DNA of 64,000 bases from Psychrosphaera saromensis. Its GTDB lineage: Bacteria > Pseudomonadota > Gammaproteobacteria > Enterobacterales > Alteromonadaceae. Position 1 is the first letter of the stretch. Every line of letters begins with the position of its first letter. The position numbers and the translations under genes are program-made. Where the stretch lies: contig NZ_MSCH01000003.1 in NCBI RefSeq assembly GCF_002954545.1, positions 2,271,991 to 2,335,990 on the forward strand, given 5' to 3'. Shown here one piece after another: positions 53,902 to 62,186 of the stretch. The notes under the pieces were generated by a model. The model ran no database searches and was not told the DNA's origin. It saw only the letters and a list, made by a program, of their open reading frames with translations.

Positions 53902-54501
53902 ATGGCTACCACTAGAAGACAATTTGACAAAGATGTAGCGTTAGATGCGGCCATGAAAGTTTTTTGGCGTAAAGGCTACGCAAGTGCTTCTCTTGCTGAT
54001 TTAACCAAAACTATGGGCATTAATAAACCGAGCATGTATAGCGCGTTCGGTAATAAAGAAGCATTATTTATTAAAGCTACCCAGCTTTATATTGATACCA
54101 TCATTGAGCCAACAGGCCAGCTACTTTCTCTAAAGGAATTACCTTTAAAGGAGCGTTTACGCAATTATATGATGAGAGCGTTAGAGTTACAGTGTGATCC
54201 TAATAATATGAAAGGCTGCTACTTAGCGTTTTGTCGCTCAGAAGTGAGCACTGGTGAAATACCAGCGCAAGCTGAAAATATGCTTAAAGAGTTTGATGTA
54301 ATTCCACCTCCAGCATATATAAACTTATTCAAAGATGATCCTGAGTCTATTGAATTAGGCTTAGACAAAAAAGCATATGAAAATGCAATGGCGATATTTA
54401 CAATCCTAAAAGGCACAGCGTCAATGGCTCGTTCTGGTGTTGACAAAGCCAATCTTGAGTTTTGTATTGATAGTGTTATTGCAGGGATTGGGCTCAAATA
54501 A
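53902..54501 (+). CDS. TetR/AcrR-family regulator
   Basis: This 199-residue repressor-type protein has the N-terminal helix-turn-helix (residues about 9-55, ALDAAMKVFWRKGYASASLA, then MGINKPSMYSAFGNKEALF). The C-terminal ligand domain has GCYLAFCRSE and is of the YxaF/AcrR_C type. ATG 53902 is preferred to a TTG at 53890. The target is unknown: no gene lies divergent to it, and the NSS transporter upstream has its own terminator. Confidence 0.88.
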   Translation: MATTRRQFDKDVALDAAMKVFWRKGYASASLADLTKTMGINKPSMYSAFGNKEALFIKATQLYIDTIIEPTGQLLSLKELPLKERLRNYMMRALELQCDPNNMKGCYLAFCRSEVSTGEIPAQAENMLKEFDVIPPPAYINLFKDDPESIELGLDKKAYENAMAIFTILKGTASMARSGVDKANLEFCIDSVIAGIGLK

Positions 54502-54531
54502 AGTTTAGTTTCTATAACTTATAGTTCCGAG

Positions 54532-54558
54532 AAGGCTGTTTATGTAACAGCCTTTTTT
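54532..54558 (+). terminator. Terminator after TetR gene
   Basis: AAGGCTGTT / AACAGCCTT with loop TATGT and a following T-run, 31 nt past the stop codon. Confidence 0.9.
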
Positions 54559-54667
54559 GTATTTGGAATTATTAAAAGTTTTTAAGAAAAAGCAACACCA
54601 CTCTAATTACACAAATTTAAAGCAGATTGTTTGTTTGCTAATCTCAAATTGATCATTAAAAATTCTG

Positions 54668-54787
54668 ATAAACGGACAGCAAAATTGTTGATCAGAATGA
54701 ATATAAAGTTTGACTGAACTTAACCTTACTTAATAATATTACAGCTTACAGCTTACAGCTTACAGCTTACAGCTTACAGCTTACAGC
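54668..54787. repeat. Dispersed repeat copy B with (TTACAGC)7 heptamer array
   Basis: Positions 54668-54722 match 26595-26652 in three exact blocks (see that entry). About 16 bp further on, TTACAGC occurs seven times in perfect tandem (54739-54787). No coding frame is evident. Confidence 0.65.
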
Positions 54788-54795
54788 TAATCAAA

Positions 54796-54893
54796 ACTCG
54801 CCACTCGCTGCTCGACCCTCGCCACTCGACCCTCGCCCCTCGCAACTCGCCCCTCGACACTCGCCCCTCGACACTCGCCACTCTAATCTCGAA
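54796..54893. repeat. CTCG heptad array (about 14 units)
   Basis: NCTCGNN recurs with an exact 7-bp period across about 98 bp, for example ACTCGCC, GCTCGAC and CCTCGCC. It follows the TTACAGC heptamers with the same period length. GC content is far above the flanks. Degenerate CTCG/CGAG heptads also occur at 16628-16707. Confidence 0.7.
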
Positions 54894-55086
54894 CCTCTTT
54901 CCCCTAATGTTATTAATACTTGGTTGACTTTATTGTACTCATCGGTAAGAATTGCATAATCAATGTAATTAGGATGAATGTGTCAGTCATTTATCTTGCT
55001 TGCAAAATTTAGTCTCACGCTGTTTTAAGTTTTATTAATACTTATCTAGACGTGTGTTTTATGCATAAGTGCAGGAAGAGGTTTAT

Positions 55087-55725
55087 ATGGTAGACAAGAT
55101 CAAAATAGATGTTGTGTCGGATGTAGTTTGTCCTTGGTGCATTATCGGTTATCGGAATTTAGAGCAAGCTATTGCTGAGTTGGGTTTACAAGATCGTGTT
55201 GAGATTGAGTGGCAGCCATTTGAACTTAATCCTGATATGCCTGCAGAAGGTGAGAACTTAAGCGCGCATTCAGCTCGAAAATATGGCTCTACGCCAGAGA
55301 GCAGTGCGCAGTTTAGACTTGATATGGCGGCTCGTGGTGCAGAGGTTGATTTCAAGTTTGACTATTTTAAAGAGATGAAAATAGTTAACACTCGCGATTG
55401 TCATGTTTTGTTGGAATACGCGAAAGAGTTTAATTTACAAACTGAGCTTAAATTACGTTTATTTGCAGCATTCTTTACTGAACACAAAGATGTTTCAGAC
55501 CGTGCTGTGTTGGCAAAAGAAGCTGAGGCGGTTGGTTTGAACGTTGAAGCCGCTATGGCTAAACTGGAAGATGACAGCTGTTTGAAAGAAATTCAAGAAA
55601 CAGAAGCGCAGTGGCATCAAATGGGCGTGTCGTCAGTACCGACTGTGGTGGTTAATCGCAAAAGTGCGATAGCTGGTGCGCATCCGGTTGAAGGCTTTAA
55701 ACAGCTACTGCAATCAGCCATCTAG
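55087..55725 (+). CDS. DsbA-family oxidoreductase, FrnE-like
   Basis: This 212-residue thioredoxin-fold protein has CPWC (DVVCPWCIIGY) near residue 16 and the inserted helical domain of the DsbA/FrnE/2-hydroxychromene-2-carboxylate isomerase family. The cis-Pro segment is SVPTVVV. There is no signal peptide, so it is cytoplasmic, unlike DsbA. ATG 55087 with AGAGG upstream is favoured over GTG 55069. The polyketide-linked FrnE is a relative in name only; its role may be in redox stress. Confidence 0.88.
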   Translation: MVDKIKIDVVSDVVCPWCIIGYRNLEQAIAELGLQDRVEIEWQPFELNPDMPAEGENLSAHSARKYGSTPESSAQFRLDMAARGAEVDFKFDYFKEMKIVNTRDCHVLLEYAKEFNLQTELKLRLFAAFFTEHKDVSDRAVLAKEAEAVGLNVEAAMAKLEDDSCLKEIQETEAQWHQMGVSSVPTVVVNRKSAIAGAHPVEGFKQLLQSAI

Positions 55726-55801
55726 TATTAGTTATCTTAGAATAGCTTTATTACTAAGTTAATGTTTACAGAGCTTATATTCACCAAGCTAATGTTTATA
55801 A

Positions 55802-55828
55802 AACAGGTCAATTGACCTGTTTTTTTAT
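55802..55828 (+). terminator. Terminator after DsbA-family gene
   Basis: AACAGGTCAATTGACCTGTT is a perfect 20-bp palindrome followed by a T-run, 76 nt past the stop codon. Confidence 0.85.
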
Positions 55829-56092
55829 GGGCGCTAAAGAATATAAAATAAGCTGATAAATTCATTTAACGGTTAACAATAGTTTAAAACCAATAGTAAG
55901 AGCTAGAGCCCGTTGCGTTAAGCTTTAGGCTTTGTATTAGCTCGGTTAGATGTATTTAAAGTGGTTGGTGCAGTTAATTTGATTATCTCTGTTAAATTGC
56001 TTGAACTTTTGACCATGTTCGTCAATTATTCAAGAATAAAGAGGCGATGATTATTCGCTTTCAACTAACAACACAACAAGAGAAATTTGCTT
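55829..56092. other. Gene-free spacer upstream of cstA
   Basis: This 264-bp AT-rich stretch has no coding signal. It presumably holds the cstA promoter, but no promoter or CRP-type palindrome could be assigned with confidence. Confidence 0.4.
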
Positions 56093-57559
56093 ATGCTAAT
56101 CTTTTTTATCTGCATCACTATCTTAATATTGGGCTATAAGTTCTACAGCCCATTTGTGGAAAAACAAGCGGGTATCGACCCAACCATTGATACACCTCAA
56201 AAACGTTTTAACGAAGGCGTTGACTACGTAGCGGTTCATCCTGTTCGTGCATTTCTAATTCAATTCTTAAATATCGCAGGTGTTGGTCCAATATTCGGAC
56301 CTATTTTAGGTGCCTTATATGGGCCTGTTGCTTTGGTATGGATTGTCCTTGGTAATGTTTTAGGCGGCGCGGTTCACGACTTTTTCTCTGGCGTGATGAG
56401 TATAAAAGAAGATGGTAAAAGCTTACCTGAAATTGCAGGTAGTTATTACAATGTCGTTTTTAAAGGCTTTATGTTGGTGTTTACTGCGATGCTACTGTTT
56501 TTTGTAGGCGTTGTATTTATCATGAGCCCAGCGGGGTTATTAAGCCATTTAGATGTATTCAAAGGGACTATTTTTGAGAGTAATACCTTTTGGGTATTGG
56601 CTATCTTAGGTTACTACTTTTTAGCAACTTTGTTACCAATTGATAAAATTATAACTAAGTTCTATCCAATATTTGGTTTGTTAATGATAGTGATGACAAC
56701 GCTTATCGCTGTCGCGTTATTAATGGATGCACCTCATCTGCCAGTAGCAGGGGATTTTTTAGCGTACTTTGAGGCTGATCATGCTCATGACTTTTTAGAA
56801 CCAAATCCTGATGGATTACCAACATGGCCATTATTATTTATAACTATTACCTGTGGTGCTATTAGTGGCTTTCATTCTACTCAAGCGCCAATTATGGCTC
56901 GTTGTTTAACCAACGAAAAATACGTACGCCCAGTATATTACGGCGCTATGATCTGTGAAGGTATTGTTGGTTGTGTATGGGCTCTTGCTGGTATTGCGGC
57001 TTTCCCTGAAGGTTATGCAGGTTTAAAAGCATTGCTTGATTCTGGTGGTCCAGGTTTGGTGGTTAATCATGTCGCCAACAGCTATTTAGGTGTTTTTGGT
57101 GGCATTATGGCCATTGTTGCTGTTGCAGTATTTCCAATCACATCAGGTGATACAGCGTTCCGTTCATTACGTTTAACCATTGTTGACGCATTTAATATCC
57201 CACAAAGTTTACGTAATCGTTTATTACTTGCAGTACCAATTTTAACCATAGCGTACTTTATGACTAAGTTGGATTTCTCGGTTATTTGGCGTTATTTTGC
57301 TTTCTCAAATATGCTGTTATCAACAAGCGTATTATGGCTTGCAACTAAGTACTTGTTTGATAGAAACACTTTCCACTGGATAGCCAGTGTTCCAGCTGTC
57401 ATAACTACAGCGGTAACTGTGTCTTATATTATGACAGCACCAATTGGAATTAACTTATCCAGTGACTTTGGTAAGCCTGTTGGCGTTGTTGTTGCTGTAA
57501 TTGTTTTCATTTTGGTTGTGATTGCAGACGCCAAAAATAAAAAGCTACATGCGGCTTAA
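56093..57559 (+). CDS. cstA: Carbon starvation protein A family transporter
   Basis: This 488-residue protein has about 13-14 transmembrane helices and the CstA signature blocks: HPVRAFLIQFLNIAGVGPIF, ALYGPVALVWIVLGNVLGGA, HDFFSGVMS, SGFHSTQAPIMARCL and ITSGDTAFRSLRL. E. coli homologues (CstA, BtsT) take up peptides or pyruvate. This is the short form (E. coli CstA has 701 residues). ATG 56093 is taken over TTG 56087. No cstA-linked small YjiX-type gene follows, and a terminator comes directly after. Confidence 0.93.
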   Translation: MLIFFICITILILGYKFYSPFVEKQAGIDPTIDTPQKRFNEGVDYVAVHPVRAFLIQFLNIAGVGPIFGPILGALYGPVALVWIVLGNVLGGAVHDFFSGVMSIKEDGKSLPEIAGSYYNVVFKGFMLVFTAMLLFFVGVVFIMSPAGLLSHLDVFKGTIFESNTFWVLAILGYYFLATLLPIDKIITKFYPIFGLLMIVMTTLIAVALLMDAPHLPVAGDFLAYFEADHAHDFLEPNPDGLPTWPLLFITITCGAISGFHSTQAPIMARCLTNEKYVRPVYYGAMICEGIVGCVWALAGIAAFPEGYAGLKALLDSGGPGLVVNHVANSYLGVFGGIMAIVAVAVFPITSGDTAFRSLRLTIVDAFNIPQSLRNRLLLAVPILTIAYFMTKLDFSVIWRYFAFSNMLLSTSVLWLATKYLFDRNTFHWIASVPAVITTAVTVSYIMTAPIGINLSSDFGKPVGVVVAVIVFILVVIADAKNKKLHAA

Positions 57560-57579
57560 TTAGAAACAAACTACAAGAC

Positions 57580-57614
57580 AAGCCGATATACCTTTCTAGG
57601 TTATCGGCTTTTTT
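57580..57614 (+). terminator. Terminator after cstA
   Basis: AAGCCGATA / TATCGGCTT with a 13-nt loop and a T-run, 20 nt past the stop codon. Confidence 0.9.
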
Positions 57615-57814
57615 ATGTCTGTTACATCCTTTATTGTCCAATTTACCTAGGTTTCCTTGTTTCATTACATTCAAATGTTTTTCTTATTTAACGTTTTCCC
57701 TCCTTATTTTATCGCTGTTTTTTTATTTGGTTTATCCAACATCAAGCTGTTTTTCACCATGTTAAATTTAGCTAATTAGTCCTGTTTTAATTATATTTGA
57801 TTTTTAATAATTTA

Positions 57815-57858
57815 AGCGTACACTTGTGCGCTCAACTTTCAGCGTACAGGTGTACTCT
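57815..57858. promoter_or_regulatory. Two FabR-like palindromes upstream of the desaturase operon
   Basis: Two 18-bp near-palindromes lie at 57815-57832 (AGCGTACA-CT-TGTGCGCT) and 57841-57858 (AGCGTACA-GG-TGTACTCT), 26 bp apart and just before the ATG at 57865. Both fit AGCGTACANNTGTACGCT with one mismatch each. This resembles sites reported for FabR, the TetR-family repressor of unsaturated fatty acid genes. The next two genes form a fatty acid desaturation pair, so the site and its target agree. Confidence 0.65.
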
Positions 57859-57864
57859 CAAAAT

Positions 57865-58956
57865 ATGCTATCTACAACATTAAATAAACTAAGCCTATGG
57901 TTTCTACATCATCGTGCTTTTTCTGGGTATATTGAACCGGTAATGCAGCAATTTAAACCTGCATGGCGTCAAGGTTTGTATCGTGCTCAGGTTATTGACG
58001 TGACTAAAACGATAGGCGACTTTGTTCATATTACATTGCAGCCTCAGCCACAATGGAAGGTTCATCAAGCAGGGCAGCATGTGGAATTTACTGCCGAGTT
58101 AAACGGACGTTTGCTTACCCGTATTTTTACAATTGCATCAAGTCCAGAGCAATATGCTAAACATAAAATAATTACCTTAGTGATCAAATGTAATGAACTA
58201 GGGCGTTTTACTCCTTTGTTGGCTGATGAACTCAGTATTAATAGTTGGATAAATATCTCAGCGGCACAAGGTGACTTTACTTTTAATGATTCTCTTATCA
58301 ATAGAGATGAAAATAAAGCTAAAAGCTCAGTTGAAAATACAACTAAGCCTGCGGTTATGGTTGCTGGCGGTTCTGGTATTACGCCAATGTACTCTATGTT
58401 GTCAGAGCATTTATCTGCAACCAGTGCTCCTGTTTATTTACGTTATATCGCACCAGAAAATCAACATCAATTTGTTGAGTCGTTGGAGCTATTAGCAAAA
58501 AAACATTCGAATTTTACGGTCGAGTTTATGACTCGTGCCGAACATGCAGCAAAGCCATTAACTTTGTCGGCTGAGGCACAAGTATATTGCTGCGGACCTC
58601 AAGGTTTAATGCTTGATATTGAAACGTTAAGTAAAAACGCTGGCGCTAATTTTTATCAAGAGCATTTTTCTCTTGCGCCAATTGTTACTGAAGATGGCGT
58701 AGACGTGGATGTTACCGTCACATTAAACGGCAAAGCTTTTACTGCATCCAATCAACAAAACTTATTAACACAACTAGAAACTCAAAATGCCCCGGTCATT
58801 CGTGGCTGTGGTATTGGTGTGTGTCACCAATGTCAGTGCACTAAAAAGAGTGGGCTAGTGAAAAATTTGCTAACTGGCGATGTGTCAGACAGTGGTGAAC
58901 AAATTATCCAGCTGTGTATTTCACAGCCATTAAGCGACTTGGAGGTGTCAATATGA
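57865..58956 (+). CDS. Ferredoxin reductase (FAD, NAD(P)H, [2Fe-2S]) for desaturase
   Basis: This 363-residue electron-transfer protein has an FAD-binding barrel (about 40-140; RIFTIASSPEQ gives the Arg-x-x-Ser motif), an NAD(P)-binding domain (about 160-255; AGGSGITPM and VYCCGPQGLM), and a C-terminal plant-type [2Fe-2S] domain with CGIGVCHQC and a fourth Cys in LCIS. It passes electrons to the membrane desaturase encoded next, as in DesB-DesC-type pairs. ATG 57865 is chosen because an earlier GTG lies inside the first operator-like palindrome. Confidence 0.9.
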   Translation: MLSTTLNKLSLWFLHHRAFSGYIEPVMQQFKPAWRQGLYRAQVIDVTKTIGDFVHITLQPQPQWKVHQAGQHVEFTAELNGRLLTRIFTIASSPEQYAKHKIITLVIKCNELGRFTPLLADELSINSWINISAAQGDFTFNDSLINRDENKAKSSVENTTKPAVMVAGGSGITPMYSMLSEHLSATSAPVYLRYIAPENQHQFVESLELLAKKHSNFTVEFMTRAEHAAKPLTLSAEAQVYCCGPQGLMLDIETLSKNAGANFYQEHFSLAPIVTEDGVDVDVTVTLNGKAFTASNQQNLLTQLETQNAPVIRGCGIGVCHQCQCTKKSGLVKNLLTGDVSDSGEQIIQLCISQPLSDLEVSI

Positions 58957-60014
58957 CACAAATGAATTACGAACAATTTGCTCAAGAGCTTGATGCAATT
59001 AAGCTAAATACTATGGCAAAAGTAGGTGATAAAGACGCTAAGTATATTCGTCGAGTTATCCGCTGGCAGCGTTACACTGGTTGGTCTGGACGTATTATGC
59101 TGTTAACTGGATTAATCCATCCTGCTTTGTGGGTTCTTGGTATTTTATTATTGGCGGTTTCAAAGATTTTGGACAATATGGAAATTGGCCATAATGTTAT
59201 GCACGGTCAGTACGACTGGATGAATGATAAATTTATTAATTCACAAAACTTTGAGTGGGATATTGCCTGTGATGGCAAAAGTTGGAACCGAGTACATAAC
59301 TTTGAACACCACACATACACTAATGTAATTGGTAAAGATCGTGACTTTGGTTATGGACTTTTACGTCTATCAAATGACTTTAGATGGAAAGTTAAAAACT
59401 TGTGGCAGTTTATTACTTACATTAATTTAAGCCTATTATTTCAATGGGGTATTGCTTATCACGAGTTAGCTGCTGAACGTGTTTTCATCGGTAAGAAGAA
59501 AGAAGGGCGAGATCAAAGAACGCCACATAGCGAACTTAAACATCGTTTTTTCAGTAAAGGCGCACGTCAAATCCTTAAAGATTATGTGTTGTTCCCATTA
59601 CTTGCGGGCCCTTTATTTTTGTGGGTATTAGTTGGTAACTTAATCGCTAACTTGTTACGTAATTTGTGGACATCAACCATTATATTTTGCGGTCACTTTA
59701 CCGAGCACGTACATACTTTTACTGAAGCTTCAATTGAGAATGAAACTCGTGGTCAATGGTATTACCGTCAAGCCTTAGGATCTTCAAATATCCAGGGTAG
59801 CAAAGGTTTTCATGTAATGACGGGGCATTTGAGTTTTCAAATAGAGCATCATTTATTCCCTGACTTGCCGTCTTCTCGTTATCAAGAAGTGGCACCACAG
59901 GTACAGGCTGTTTTTAAAAAATACCAGTTGCAATACAATACGGGAAGCTTCGCTACTCAGTATTCATCGGTACTAAAACGTATTTTAAAATACTCTTTAC
60001 CGAACGCCGCTTAG
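58953..60014 (+). CDS. Membrane fatty acid desaturase
   Basis: This 353-residue di-iron membrane enzyme has the three His boxes: HNVMH (with following GQYDW), HNFEHH, and QIEHH (with LFPDLPS). There are four hydrophobic segments in two pairs. ATG 58953 overlaps the TGA of the reductase gene (ATGA) and has GGAGG 7 nt upstream, so expression is coupled. It probably adds a double bond to acyl chains of lipids or acyl-CoA, aiding fluidity in cold water; regiospecificity cannot be read from sequence. Confidence 0.93.
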   Translation: MTQMNYEQFAQELDAIKLNTMAKVGDKDAKYIRRVIRWQRYTGWSGRIMLLTGLIHPALWVLGILLLAVSKILDNMEIGHNVMHGQYDWMNDKFINSQNFEWDIACDGKSWNRVHNFEHHTYTNVIGKDRDFGYGLLRLSNDFRWKVKNLWQFITYINLSLLFQWGIAYHELAAERVFIGKKKEGRDQRTPHSELKHRFFSKGARQILKDYVLFPLLAGPLFLWVLVGNLIANLLRNLWTSTIIFCGHFTEHVHTFTEASIENETRGQWYYRQALGSSNIQGSKGFHVMTGHLSFQIEHHLFPDLPSSRYQEVAPQVQAVFKKYQLQYNTGSFATQYSSVLKRILKYSLPNAA

Positions 60015-60052
60015 TCGCTTGATTAAAGAGTAGGTACAAACACAAAATATAG

Positions 60053-60085
60053 AAGCCGATTAACATTAAGTTAATCGGCTTTTTT
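60053..60085 (+). terminator. Terminator after desaturase
   Basis: A 12-bp stem AAGCCGATTAAC / GTTAATCGGCTT with loop ATTAA is followed by a T-run, 38 nt past the stop codon. Confidence 0.92.
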
Positions 60086-60236
60086 GTGCTTTCACATTAC
60101 ATAACTGCGCTGTTTAAGTTACTGAAAACGTGTAAATATCTGTAATTGTCATAAGAGTTTCTTTTTCTATTTATAAAAATGAAATATTTAAACCGTAAGG
60201 TGATGTTACTGTTTAAACTTCTTATATAAGTAAAAA

Positions 60237-61931
60237 ATGTCTATTACCTCACGTCGTAAATTTTTGCAATTATCCGCTGGAAGTGCCTTTGCCTTAGCTG
60301 TTTCTACCTCGTTAACGGGTTGTGCGGCTCTGCAAAAAAAAGCGCTAACCAGTGTCGAGTTTCACCATGGTGTTGCTAGTGGCGATCCACTCAGTGATGC
60401 ATTAATAATTTGGTCGCGGGTTAATACCAAAGAGCCTACAGCAAGAGTTGGGTGGGAGCTTGCATCCGATGTCGCTTTCAGCAATATCATTAGACGTGGC
60501 ACAGAAAGCACCGATAAAAGCCGCGACTTTACATTAAAAATAGATGTGCAAGAACTCCAACCTAACACCGAGTACTTTTACCGCTTTATTGGACTGGACT
60601 CATTTAGTCCAATAGGCCGCGCTAAAACATTACCTGTTGGCAATATTGATCAAATAAAAATGGTGGTCGTGTCTTGTTCAAATTATCCTGCTGGATATTT
60701 TAATGCTTATTCAGACGCAGCCAAACAAGACAAGTTAGATGTGGTTTTACACCTTGGGGATTATATCTACGAATATCCTATGGGGGGTTATGCAACTAAA
60801 ACGGCTGAAAAAATTGGCCGACAATTAGCGCCTGATAACAGTGGTGAAATCATTACCTTAAGTGACTACCGTAAACGTTACGCTATTTATAAAACGGATA
60901 AGGGCTTGCAGGCATTACATGCCGCTGCGCCTTTTATTGCGGTATGGGACGATCATGAAGTCACGAACGATACTTACAAAGACGGTGCAGAAAATCATAA
61001 TGAAGGAGAAGGTGACTTTTTAAAACGCCGAGCTGCTGCAATACAAGCGTATTACGAATGGTTGCCAATTCGTCCACCTATGGGTGAGCAAAATCCACAA
61101 ATTTATCGTTCATTCGACTTTGGTAATTTACTTAGCTTACATATGTTAGACACTCGTGTTATCGCAAGGGACAAGCAATTAGCTTATAGCGATTACCGAG
61201 ACAAAACCACGAAACAAATGGATATAACCAAATTTGTAAAAGACTTAAATGATCCTAAAAGGCAGTTGCTTGGTCATAGCCAATTAAGTTGGTTAACCTC
61301 GGCTATTAGTAACTCTAAGGCAAAATGGCAAGTCTTGGGTCAGCAAGTATTAATGACCAAAATGTTGATGCCAACCGAGATGTTTTCACAGTCCGGCAGC
61401 GCAGAAGTATTAGCGGTATTGGCAGAGCTTGCAGAAATAAAACGAGATGTATTAGCGCAGAAAACGGTAACGGCAGAGCAGCTTGCTCGAGTTAACTCGT
61501 TAATGCCATACAACTTAGATGCGTGGGATGGTTATCCTGCAGAACGTGAAACCCTGTATGACAGTGTATTAGGGCTAAGTAAAGAGACAAATAAAAAGCT
61601 CGTTGTTGTTGCGGGCGACACACACAATGCATGGTCTGGTACATTAAAAGATGCGAAGGGCAATCATATTGGTGTTGAGTTTGCGACGCCAGGAGTGACA
61701 TCGCCTGGGATGGAAGCTTACTTCTCATTGAATACGGAACAAGCGCAAAAAATGGCGAGTGCATTATCTGTATTGATCAATGACCTAGAATACTGCGACT
61801 TATCGCACCGTGGTTATATGTTACTTACCTTAACTAATGAGAAAGTAACCGCCGATTGGCGCTATGTCGACAACATTGAATCAACAAGTTACAACATAGT
61901 TAACCCGCATCAAAAGGTGTATACAGCTTAG
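60237..61931 (+). CDS. phoD: PhoD-type alkaline phosphatase / phosphodiesterase, Tat-exported
   Basis: This 564-residue enzyme has a twin-arginine signal (TSRRKFLQLSAG) and a lipobox-like SLTGC at about residue 28, suggesting a Tat-exported lipoprotein. The PhoD domain is clear: FHHGVASGDPLSDALIIWSR, a fibronectin-like N-terminal part, VSCSNYP, LHLGDYIYEY, VWDDHEVTNDTY, RSFDFGNLLSLHMLDTR, GQQVLMTKM and VVAGDTHNAWSG. Relatives release phosphate from phosphodiesters using Ca and Fe. Direct regulation by PhoB is likely in general, but no convincing Pho box was found. Confidence 0.93.
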   Translation: MSITSRRKFLQLSAGSAFALAVSTSLTGCAALQKKALTSVEFHHGVASGDPLSDALIIWSRVNTKEPTARVGWELASDVAFSNIIRRGTESTDKSRDFTLKIDVQELQPNTEYFYRFIGLDSFSPIGRAKTLPVGNIDQIKMVVVSCSNYPAGYFNAYSDAAKQDKLDVVLHLGDYIYEYPMGGYATKTAEKIGRQLAPDNSGEIITLSDYRKRYAIYKTDKGLQALHAAAPFIAVWDDHEVTNDTYKDGAENHNEGEGDFLKRRAAAIQAYYEWLPIRPPMGEQNPQIYRSFDFGNLLSLHMLDTRVIARDKQLAYSDYRDKTTKQMDITKFVKDLNDPKRQLLGHSQLSWLTSAISNSKAKWQVLGQQVLMTKMLMPTEMFSQSGSAEVLAVLAELAEIKRDVLAQKTVTAEQLARVNSLMPYNLDAWDGYPAERETLYDSVLGLSKETNKKLVVVAGDTHNAWSGTLKDAKGNHIGVEFATPGVTSPGMEAYFSLNTEQAQKMASALSVLINDLEYCDLSHRGYMLLTLTNEKVTADWRYVDNIESTSYNIVNPHQKVYTA

Positions 61932-61979
61932 GAAACGTTAACTAAAGAGTGTTAACCAGACAGCTTTAACCAGACGAGT

Positions 61980-62020
61980 TAATTGGAAAAAGCTAATTGG
62001 AAAAAGCTAACTGGAAAAGC
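61980..62020. repeat. Three 14-bp tandem copies after phoD
   Basis: TAATTGGAAAAAGC occurs twice exactly and once as TAACTGGAAAAGC. It is preceded by a looser doublet of TTAACCAGAC. No gene; possible slippage product. Confidence 0.6.
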
Positions 62021-62036
62021 TCACAACAAATAATAG

Positions 62037-62082
62037 GGCGGTTACACAGATTTTGTTACAGGGTCTGGGTAACCGCCTTTTT
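62037..62082 (+). terminator. Terminator after phoD
   Basis: GGCGGTTAC / GTAACCGCC with a 23-nt loop is followed by TTTTTT. It lies about 105 nt past the phoD stop codon. Confidence 0.75.
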
Positions 62083-62122
62083 TATTCTTTTTTCATCAAG
62101 CTTTATAGTTAAAAGCAGGTAA

Positions 62123-62146
62123 TAAAAAAGCCACTTTGCAGTGGCT
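62123..62146 (-). terminator. Terminator of the TonB receptor (minus strand)
   Basis: AGCCACT-TTGC-AGTGGCT is a perfect 7-bp hairpin with AAAAAA on the left, which is a T-run on the minus-strand transcript, 41 nt past the receptor stop codon. Confidence 0.85.
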
Positions 62147-62186
62147 TAATTAAGGTGTTAATGAATAGTAACGTTTAAAGCAAGCT

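Noticed and set aside
53902-54501. TetR gene as the FabR repressor of the desaturase operon
   Set aside because: The sequence is of the AcrR/YxaF type and 3.3 kb from the operon with unrelated genes between; nothing in it points to FabR.
54739-54893. CRISPR array
   Set aside because: Period is 7 bp, with no 25-40 bp repeat and spacer structure and no cas genes nearby.
60121-60155. Possible Pho box upstream of phoD (TGTAAAT / TGTAATT / GTCATAA)
   Set aside because: Unit spacing is 10 bp instead of 11 and the repeats fit poorly; not strong enough to list.
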